Positions 5,699 to 11,879 of a DNA stretch of 13,214 nucleotides are shown here, in pieces. The stretch's first letter is position 1. Each line of letters begins with the position of its first letter. Source of the stretch: an uncultured Bacteroidales bacterium (lineage in GTDB: Bacteria > Bacteroidota > Bacteroidia > Bacteroidales > Paludibacteraceae); assembly GCA_900321775.1 (NCBI GenBank), contig ONXE01000032.1, forward strand, positions 1 through 13,214, read 5' to 3'. Below the pieces are notes generated by a model. The model was not told where the DNA came from, made no database searches, and saw only the letters and a list, made by a program, of their open reading frames with translations. Position numbers and translations under genes: made by a program.

Positions 5699-8101
5699 TT
5701 AGTACTTGAAGGTGTAACTGATACTGGGCAGAATCGGGAAGATGGAAATCTGTCGCAATTCCGGGCCTTGCGGGATAATCATGTAGGGGTTGTCGTGGCA
5801 ATAGAGGTTGTAGATAGAGACGTTGAGGATGTGCTCTGCGTCTTTGCACCAAGCCGATGTACTCTTGTGCGGGAAATGGAAGTTTGCAGCAACATCCAGT
5901 CTGTGGTAATCGGGCATTTTGAAGTTGTTGCGCTCCTGTTGGTATGGCAGGTCACCATTGTACATGGGGTCGTAGTACGAGTACATAGCCAGCGTTCCTC
6001 GCGCACCTGTGCCATAGATAAAGGTGGCAGCAATGTCGATTTGCGGCGTTATCTGGTATTGCAGCGTGACAGAGAGGTCGTGTTCGCGGTCGTACTTGGC
6101 GTGGAATGGTTTGCCGAAGTTGATTTCCTGTCCCGGGCGATTGAACTGACGCATGGTTCGGCTCCAAGTGTAACCTATCCATCCAGTAAAGCGTCCTATC
6201 TTACGCTGAAGGAGGAACTCAACGCCGTAACTCCATCCGTCGCCCATAGCCACTTTGTCCTGCCACGTGCCGCCTCCCTCCAAAAAGGAAGTGCCGTCTT
6301 TGTACTCCAACAGATTGGTGGTGCGTTTGTAGTAGCCTTCGACGCTCAGTTCCACATATCCGAGGAGATCATAGGACAGGCCGGCAGCCACAATCATCGA
6401 GTGCATGGGCAGGATATTCTTTGTAACGGGCACCCAAAGGTCTGTGGGCAATGAGACGCTACTATTGGAAAGCATGTGCACATATTGCGTAGTGTAGCTG
6501 TATGAGGTTTTGAATGCCAAGTCACGCGTAATCAGGGCGCGCAGTCCGACGCGGGGTTCTAATGAGGGATAGACCTTGCCGTCGATGGCATAGAGTGAGC
6601 CGCGAAGCCCGATATTGAGTTTGAGCCAATCCCATGGCGAGTAGGTATCTTCCACATATAATGCGGCTTCGTGCCCGAGCAACAACCCATCCGTCAGAGT
6701 GGTATCTATCTGCTGTGAGACCTCCTGACCATCTTCTGTTGTCCGCAAATAGAGGCTGCTGACCTCCGGTCGGAACATATGAAAGGTGTAAGCTGCGCCA
6801 AAATGGAGGCTATGATTAGGGTGAGTAGTCCAAGCGTAGTGGCTCTGCAAGGTGATGTCCTGCAGGGAGGAGTTGTACTTCATCGCCTGGTCAAAATAGA
6901 GGTCAACCTCGTCTTTTTCTTCATGGAGCATCTGCTGCGCCACCTGATAACGATAGCGCGTATAGGAGAGTTGCGTGTTGGAGAAGAGTTGCGACGTATA
7001 TCGGTGTTCCCAGTTGACCGCGCCGAGGATATTCCCCCAGTTCATATCCACCCCGATTTTTTCCTTGACCACGCGATCTTCGGAACGATAGTTTGAACTC
7101 ATATACAAGGCATCGTCGCCCATATAGAAAGAGGCGGAGAGTTTGTCGTTCTGGTTGCCGAAAGTGTGCGACACTTTGGCGTTTATATCATAGAAATACG
7201 CTCCGGCGATAGTAGATTGTCCGTCTGTACTCTCTGTAAGAATCTGAATGAGCGGCGTGGTAAAGGCGTCGAAATAGGTACGTCGGGCAGAGATATTGAA
7301 GGTGGTAGAGCCGGTACCCTCGTGCTTGTGTGGGATAGGCCCTTCCACGTTGGCTTTTGCCGCGAGCAGTCCCACGGTGAAATTGCCGTGGTAACCACTT
7401 ACGTTACCATCGTTCTGGCGCACATCGATAATTCCGGACAGTCGGCCACCATATTGTGCAGGGAAATTGCCTTTGTAGAGTGTCACATTTTTGATGGCAT
7501 CGGCATTGAACACGGAGAAGAATCCCATGACGTGGCTGACGTTATACAAAGGAACTCCATCCAGGATGATGAGGTTTTCGTCCGGCCCACCACCCCGCAC
7601 ATACAGTCCAGACGTCCCCTCAGAGCCACTTTGCACGCCCGGGAGCAGTTGAATGGCTTTCAGCACATCCACCTCGCCACCCAAGGCGGGGATACCCTTT
7701 ATTTGCGAGACGGGAACCTCGATGGCGGACATTTGGACGGATTCGGGGCTACTGACACTACGTCTACCGGTGACGGTAACCTCCTCCAGTTGTGTATTGG
7801 TGCGGATGGAGAGGTTAATCAGTGTGTCGCCTGTTAGCATTGGTAGGGCAGTGGTAATAGATCGGTAGCCCACATAACTGACATTCAGGACCGGTTGAGC
7901 CGACGGAGCATTCAGAGTGAGCGAGTAGAAGCCGGAGTTGTTGGTGACGGCACCTTTGTGTGAGACCGTGTCATAGACCGACGCGCCGATGAGTCGCTCG
8001 CCGGACTGTGAATCAGTCACGTAACCATTGATGGTCACCGTGGCCGTAGCGCACACGCTGAAGCATAAAAACAGAAACAGAACGATACTGCGTCGCTTCA
8101 T
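5699..8101 (-). CDS. TonB-dependent receptor with carboxypeptidase-regulatory-like N-terminal domain
   Basis: About 800 residues from the ATG at 8101; the frame is open further upstream, but MKRRSIVLFLFLCFSVCATA is an evident signal peptide. Residues about 22-100 form the CarboxypepD_reg-like Ig domain (INGYVTDSQSGERLIGASV, then VSYVGYRS). LEEVTVTGRR (105-114) leads into the plug domain (about 115-230), with LYVRGGGPDENLIILDGVP (166-184) and FPAQYGGRLSGIIDV (213-227). The rest is a beta-barrel rich in aromatic-alternating strands and ends in the outer-membrane signature SISYTFKY. At 800 residues it is shorter than SusC-type receptors (about 1000) and matches the class paired with DUF4249 proteins. 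It would import an unidentified ligand using TonB energy. It is the middle gene of a three-gene unit, 14 nt after the small lipoprotein. Confidence 0.9.
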   Translation of the reverse strand: MKRRSIVLFLFLCFSVCATATVTINGYVTDSQSGERLIGASVYDTVSHKGAVTNNSGFYSLTLNAPSAQPVLNVSYVGYRSITTALPMLTGDTLINLSIRTNTQLEEVTVTGRRSVSSPESVQMSAIEVPVSQIKGIPALGGEVDVLKAIQLLPGVQSGSEGTSGLYVRGGGPDENLIILDGVPLYNVSHVMGFFSVFNADAIKNVTLYKGNFPAQYGGRLSGIIDVRQNDGNVSGYHGNFTVGLLAAKANVEGPIPHKHEGTGSTTFNISARRTYFDAFTTPLIQILTESTDGQSTIAGAYFYDINAKVSHTFGNQNDKLSASFYMGDDALYMSSNYRSEDRVVKEKIGVDMNWGNILGAVNWEHRYTSQLFSNTQLSYTRYRYQVAQQMLHEEKDEVDLYFDQAMKYNSSLQDITLQSHYAWTTHPNHSLHFGAAYTFHMFRPEVSSLYLRTTEDGQEVSQQIDTTLTDGLLLGHEAALYVEDTYSPWDWLKLNIGLRGSLYAIDGKVYPSLEPRVGLRALITRDLAFKTSYSYTTQYVHMLSNSSVSLPTDLWVPVTKNILPMHSMIVAAGLSYDLLGYVELSVEGYYKRTTNLLEYKDGTSFLEGGGTWQDKVAMGDGWSYGVEFLLQRKIGRFTGWIGYTWSRTMRQFNRPGQEINFGKPFHAKYDREHDLSVTLQYQITPQIDIAATFIYGTGARGTLAMYSYYDPMYNGDLPYQQERNNFKMPDYHRLDVAANFHFPHKSTSAWCKDAEHILNVSIYNLYCHDNPYMIIPQGPELRQISIFPILPSISYTFKY

Positions 8102-8115
8102 ATACCTTACAAAGC

Positions 8116-8418
8116 TTATTCGATTTCGGGATGAAGTCTGGGGCATTCGGATGTGGACTTATTATATACGCGTTTGCCGCTAACGGTGATGTACTCCTCG
8201 GGTACGCCACTCTCGATTAATTCCTCTTTTTTCAGCTCTAATTCTTCCTTCATCTGCTCCTCAGTACACCAGATATAATAAGTTCCGCCATGGCCGCTAC
8301 CTCTATATTCAACGAAGTATCTCACTTCAAAACAGTATTCCTTGTTGGGATCTGTGCTGCAGGAAGTAAACAAACCAGCCGCGAGAACGACGGCGCAGGA
8401 TAAAATTAGTTTTTTCAT
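8116..8418 (-). CDS. Small lipoprotein of unknown function, first gene of the receptor operon
   Basis: This is a 100-residue protein with a clear lipoprotein signal, MKKLILSCAVVLAAG then LFTSC with cysteine 20 lipidated. The mature part is only about 80 residues: a strand-like section (EYCFEVRYFVEYRG), a Gly/His-containing turn, a Lys/Glu-rich helix (EEQMKEELELKKEELIE) and a short C-terminal section. Three further cysteines (29, 51, 92) could form a disulfide in the periplasm. I recognise no family. It is led by a strong promoter (8487-8518) with a leader of about 60 nt and precedes the TonB-dependent receptor by 14 nt, so it is probably an accessory of that transporter. Confidence 0.75.
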   Translation of the reverse strand: MKKLILSCAVVLAAGLFTSCSTDPNKEYCFEVRYFVEYRGSGHGGTYYIWCTEEQMKEELELKKEELIESGVPEEYITVSGKRVYNKSTSECPRLHPEIE

Positions 8419-8486
8419 AATAGTCTTTTTTTGTTATTACTACTTTTTGTTAGTGCTCTTGGAACAACATCTCCGAAAAGCGGCTG

Positions 8487-8518
8487 CAAAGTTACTGCTT
8501 TTTTTTGAATTGACCAAA
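8487..8518 (-). promoter_or_regulatory. Promoter of the lipoprotein-receptor-DUF4249 operon (poly(A)-spacer cassette)
   Basis: On the minus strand TTTG (8515-8518), 20 nt and TAACTTTG (8487-8494). The spacer includes TCAATTC, eight A and GCAG, as at 4396-4426. The following bases GCAGCCGC are also shared in part. Confidence 0.75.
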
Positions 8519-8524
8519 TTTTTT

Positions 8525-8599
8525 GGTAAAGATTTGCAAAATGAAAAAGTATTGATTATCAGTGCAAATGGTTATTCTTGAGGTAAAGATTTGCAAAAT
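8525..8599. repeat. 18-bp direct repeat pair in the intergenic region
   Basis: GGTAAAGATTTGCAAAAT occurs at 8525-8542 and again at 8582-8599, 57 bp apart. It sits between the TAA of the TPR regulator (8612) and the promoter at 8487-8518. It could be a duplicated regulatory site or neutral duplication. Nothing else is visible in 8519-8611. Confidence 0.5.
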
Positions 8600-8611
8600 A
8601 GGCGGGGAAAA

Positions 8612-10132
8612 TTAACCTCCAACAGCCAAATTTATCAAGTATGAATGTATGTTTTCTCTTGAAACATTCAGCTTCTTCACAATGAGACTTTTCGTTGTTT
8701 TGAAGCTATCATAAGTGCACGGAACGACATTCGCCATTTGTTTAGCGTTGAATCTATCCAATGCCAGTAAGACACATATTCTGATTTCAGTCATACTGGT
8801 TATGCCCCGAGCTTTTAATTTGTCAACGAGTCCAAACATCCGCTGATTAACAATCGTGCACATTTGAGTAAAGTCTATCCAACAAAGCTCTTTTTTCATA
8901 TTCTCTTCCGTTATCGAATTGCAGAAGAGTTCTATCTCTGCCAGCATTTTCTCTTGCCGCAGTTTCTGCTCGTTTTCGATTTGGCGTGTTTGTGCAGAAA
9001 GCGAGTCGCGAGTCTGCTGCAAGGCTTCCACCTGTTGAGAGATGAGTTGGTGTTTGGCTTTTTTCTTGCGGATGTAGATAGAGGTAGATGTGGCAATTAT
9101 ACATAGAGTTGCAAGAGTTGCCCAAAGCCAAGTGAGATTAGGTTTGCGGGAGAGGTCTTGCTCGAGAAGTTGAATTGCATGGGATAAATCGGCGCGGACT
9201 TCAGTATAGTCCATTTGAATGTCGGTTCTATCCGACGTCATGCGCAAAATTTCCTCTGTATTAATGGTAGAATCATTATGTGTAAGGATATATAGTGCAT
9301 TAAACCTATCCCCATAAAAATCGGAAAGCTGTAGCACTCTATTAGCATAGTATAAAGCCGAATCACGAACACCAAGATTGTTATATGCTTGCGCAGCATA
9401 TAAAAATCCAGTCGGTTCCTGATTTCCACGAGATTGAAGTTGCCGTACACAATATATGGCAGAATCATACATCTGGGCCTGAATATATGCGTCTGCACGT
9501 GTCTCCCAAATTTTGGTCAAGACATAATAATCCCTGCATTCGGCTTCTATTTTGTTGGTCATAGAAACTGCCTCGTCTTTCCGTTTTTGCTCTGCCAATG
9601 CAAATGCCATATCAATGAGGGCATAGTAATAGGCTATGGAGTCTTGGGCTTTCAGGAACTCTTCGGCTGAGCGCTCATACATATCATATGCCAACTCGTG
9701 TTCGGTGGCTAAACCACACATGATGCCTATGTTACAATAAGACCTTCCTTTGATAGCATGGTCTTTGGTGCGGGAGTGGACGACGCGGAGGAAGGCAAGC
9801 ATGGCCTCGGGATGGTTGCCGGCTTCGCGGAGGAGACGACCATAATAATAATTCGCGTGCGCGTAGGCGGTGGGATAGATCAGGCGGAGAGGCTCGAGAG
9901 CGGAGACGGCAGAGGCAATGGTGGTGCTGTCGGATTTGGAAGGAGAAAGGTGAAAAGTGAAAGGTGAAAGTGATTGACCTGCATTGCGGAGCGAGTCGGC
10001 CTCGGCCACGATAGTGCGGGCCTCGTAAATAGATTGAACACGAGAGCAGGAGCTGAGACAGAGCAACAGCAATGCGCCCGCGAAGATCAGCGGACGGAGG
10101 GAGAGGGGTGATATGTGGGGCGTGCGGGGCAT
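8612..10132 (-). CDS. Membrane-spanning TPR regulator with C-terminal HTH
   Basis: This is a 506-residue protein. Residues 1-29 are an export signal ending LCLSSC, which could be lipidated at C29. Residues about 35-320 are helical TPR repeats (for example AHANYYYGRLLREAGNHPEA and LYAAQAYNNLGVRDSALYYA), expected in the periplasm. One transmembrane helix spans about 334-353, followed by a basic stop (RKKKAK), a coiled coil (about 360-405) and a cytoplasmic C-terminal domain (about 410-506) with a LuxR-like HTH arrangement: SMTEIRICVLLALDRFNAKQMANVVPCTYDSFKTTKSLIVKKL. This architecture is common in Bacteroidales and is taken to sense a periplasmic signal and bind DNA directly. It starts 7 nt after the stop of the DUF4062 gene, so the two are co-transcribed. 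A short in-frame DNA repeat (9945-9971) lengthens the protein near residues 54-63. Target genes are unknown. Confidence 0.8.
   Translation of the reverse strand: MPRTPHISPLSLRPLIFAGALLLLCLSSCSRVQSIYEARTIVAEADSLRNAGQSLSPFTFHLSPSKSDSTTIASAVSALEPLRLIYPTAYAHANYYYGRLLREAGNHPEAMLAFLRVVHSRTKDHAIKGRSYCNIGIMCGLATEHELAYDMYERSAEEFLKAQDSIAYYYALIDMAFALAEQKRKDEAVSMTNKIEAECRDYYVLTKIWETRADAYIQAQMYDSAIYCVRQLQSRGNQEPTGFLYAAQAYNNLGVRDSALYYANRVLQLSDFYGDRFNALYILTHNDSTINTEEILRMTSDRTDIQMDYTEVRADLSHAIQLLEQDLSRKPNLTWLWATLATLCIIATSTSIYIRKKKAKHQLISQQVEALQQTRDSLSAQTRQIENEQKLRQEKMLAEIELFCNSITEENMKKELCWIDFTQMCTIVNQRMFGLVDKLKARGITSMTEIRICVLLALDRFNAKQMANVVPCTYDSFKTTKSLIVKKLNVSRENIHSYLINLAVGG
9945..9971 (-). repeat. Two-unit 13/14-bp tandem repeat within the TPR regulator gene
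   Basis: GAAAGGTGAAAAGT is followed directly by GAAAGGTGAAAGT on the plus strand. In the protein this gives the Ser/Pro/Phe-rich stretch SLSPFTFHLSPS between the signal region and the first TPR helix. Similar 'FTFHLSPFTFH' repeats are scattered in Bacteroidales genomes, so this looks like a dispersed simple repeat in a tolerant linker. Confidence 0.6.
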
Positions 10133-10139
10133 AGGGGCG

Positions 10140-11720
10140 CTAATCGGCGTGGACGGTTATGTATTTGCGATTTGGGTCGTTGGAAATGGTGGACGTCGGA
10201 CGTAGTACACCCATCAAGACCAACTTGGTGGTGTACTGTTGTCGCGTCTTACTTTGATTTTTCACACCAAGCATTTCAATTATTTCTCGTGCAGTGCGTG
10301 GCATTTCATTGCAGAACTCTAATACTTTTCGCTGCTTAGCAGTTAGTCGAGCCTTATTACTTTTTTCGCCGGGGTTGGTTACTTTTTCGCCGGGGTTGGT
10401 TACTTTTTCACCGAGGTTGGTTACTTTTTCACCGAGGTTGGTTACTTTTTCGCCAGGGTTGGTTACTTTTTCACCGAGGTTTGACACTTTTTGAGTGGGG
10501 TTTGACACTTTTTCTTTACGATAGATGATGGTTCGGAAGTCGTCTGTTTGGTGGAAATCCGGCGTACGGAGTCCGTATTGCTCGCAGGCTGCAATCATAT
10601 CCGTAGTGCCAGTCCCCAAATGTTCAATATATCCGGCGAGGAAAAGGGGATGTGCGATGACGGGATTGGTAGGCTCGGAGGAATGAACCTCACGGAGTTT
10701 CTGCACGGTAAAGCCATCCGGCAACCTGCCCGGGTTCCAGATCTCGACACGATCGCGGAAAAGCATGACCTGCACGCTGGCATTGCTGGTATAGTCGCGA
10801 TGAGCCACGGCATTGGCAATCGCCTCGGCCACAGCACTTTCGGGTAACTCATAGTCAACAGGAGCGTCCACCGAATGGTCTCGAGTGCCGACGCGGGCAT
10901 CTATGCGAGACATGACAAATCCGACGGCTTTATCTATCATCTCAAAGAGTGTGCCCGTGAAAACTTGATAGTTGCGGATAGGCTTTTCAACAACCGTCCC
11001 GTAAAATTGTGCACAGCGAACCTCGGAGGTGCGAAAGAAGCGTTGCGGGTCTTTGGCAAAGAGCAATAGCGCGGAGTTTGTAAGTCGACCATCATCGGTA
11101 AGCACGTGGATACTGGAGAAGATTTTCTCTATACCATCAGCAAGAGTCAGCGGGAAATTACGTTTCTCTTTGGCTTTTTCAATAAAGGTGCGAACGCGTT
11201 CCGTATCGATGTCATCGAAGGTGGCCACCGGATGAGCTGCTGCATCGAACGGCACGCGGCGGATAATCTCTTTCTGCACTAAGTAATCAATGAGTGAATT
11301 GTAAACGGCCGTGCGGAGTTCTTCATACGTAGAGAAACCGCGACGAACTACGTTCTGCTCAACTTTGCCGATTAGTGCTTGTTCTTTGGGGTGACGCGGG
11401 GCATCGGTTTGAAGGATGTACGTCAGGCGATGTGCAAAGTGGGCCGTAGCGGCATCGTATTCTCGTTCGGTAGGTGAGATGCCTGCTGAGTCCTCGTAGC
11501 CATATTGCGTGCCAAAGATGCCAAGGTAGATATGGCATTCGGAAACCTGTTTAAGATAAGCTTTCTGAGCAGATACCTCGGACGCCGGCATGTCTTCGAA
11601 GATAAACGGAATGAAGAAACGACCAAGCAACGAATCCGTGCGAATATAGTCACACAATTGACGCCGTTCGGAGGCAAACTCTCGCTGCACACTACTTATA
11701 AAAACTCTAATCTCTGCCAT
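10140..11720 (-). CDS. DUF4062 - GHKL-type ATPase - heptad repeat - winged-helix protein
   Basis: This is a 526-residue protein. Residues 1-105 are DUF4062 (IRVFISSVQREFASERRQL; a Rossmann-like domain regarded as TIR-related and often the N-terminal effector or sensor part of STAND proteins). Residues about 150-400 match the part that follows AlbA_2/Schlafen domains in 'RecG-like' ATP-binding regulators: LLLFAKDPQRFFR, VDYELPESAVAEAIANAVAHRDY (about 288-310, the GHKL N-box) and LFLAGYIEHLGTGTTDM (about 359-375). AlbA_2 itself is absent; DUF4062 stands in its place. Residues 404-453 are seven heptads of the type KVTNPGE/KVTNLGE. Residues about 457-526 form a winged helix (LTAKQRKVLEFCNEMPRTAREI). 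It is likely a cytoplasmic nucleotide-binding regulator or stress/defence sensor. It starts at 11720 after promoter 11764-11795 and lies 7 nt before the TPR regulator. The domain calls are firm; the function is inferred. Confidence 0.85.
   Translation of the reverse strand: MAEIRVFISSVQREFASERRQLCDYIRTDSLLGRFFIPFIFEDMPASEVSAQKAYLKQVSECHIYLGIFGTQYGYEDSAGISPTEREYDAATAHFAHRLTYILQTDAPRHPKEQALIGKVEQNVVRRGFSTYEELRTAVYNSLIDYLVQKEIIRRVPFDAAAHPVATFDDIDTERVRTFIEKAKEKRNFPLTLADGIEKIFSSIHVLTDDGRLTNSALLLFAKDPQRFFRTSEVRCAQFYGTVVEKPIRNYQVFTGTLFEMIDKAVGFVMSRIDARVGTRDHSVDAPVDYELPESAVAEAIANAVAHRDYTSNASVQVMLFRDRVEIWNPGRLPDGFTVQKLREVHSSEPTNPVIAHPLFLAGYIEHLGTGTTDMIAACEQYGLRTPDFHQTDDFRTIIYRKEKVSNPTQKVSNLGEKVTNPGEKVTNLGEKVTNLGEKVTNPGEKVTNPGEKSNKARLTAKQRKVLEFCNEMPRTAREIIEMLGVKNQSKTRQQYTTKLVLMGVLRPTSTISNDPNRKYITVHAD
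10362..10511 (-). repeat. 21-bp coding minisatellite (seven heptads)
   Basis: There are seven tandem 21-bp units, seen on the plus strand as variants of ACTTTTTCGCCGGGGTTGGTT. The central units are nearly identical and differ mostly in Pro/Leu (GGG versus GAG contexts); the outer two are more diverged (VSNPTQK, VSNLGEK). The unit length is a multiple of three, so gain or loss of units changes only linker length between the ATPase and winged-helix domains. Confidence 0.9.
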
Positions 11721-11763
11721 ACATTTAATCGTTTGGTTTTCCTATTTACGCTAAAGCACGCTG

Positions 11764-11795
11764 CAAAGTTACTGCTTTTTTTTTGAACTGACAAA
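11764..11795 (-). promoter_or_regulatory. Promoter of the DUF4062 / TPR-regulator operon (poly(A)-spacer cassette)
   Basis: On the minus strand TTTG (11792-11795), 20 nt and TAACTTTG (11764-11771). The spacer is TCAGTTC, nine A and GCAG, a close variant of the promoters at 8487 and 4396: one G fewer and one A more, so the 20-nt spacing is kept. The leader to the ATG at 11720 is about 35-40 nt. The remaining intergenic stretch 11796-11879 shows no convincing terminator for recG. Confidence 0.75.
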
Positions 11796-11879
11796 AGAAA
11801 GTGCACACAATTTACATTTTTTGCTCTTCCGATGCGCCCAAAATGACGTTATTAGCCAAATTTATGCGCTCTTTCTTTT

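Noticed and set aside
5693..6454. 253-codon plus-strand ORF
   Set aside because: It is antisense to the TonB-dependent receptor barrel, has no family resemblance and no promoter, and its composition follows the opposite-strand coding frame.
7166..7837. 223-codon plus-strand ORF
   Set aside because: It is antisense to the receptor plug and early barrel, which have unmistakable motifs.
10362..10511. CRISPR-like array
   Set aside because: Units are contiguous 21-bp repeats with no spacers and are translated in frame as protein heptads.
11820..11879. Intrinsic terminator after recG
   Set aside because: The similar stretches (GCGCAT, AGAGC) are direct rather than inverted repeats, and no stem followed by a T-run is visible on the minus strand.
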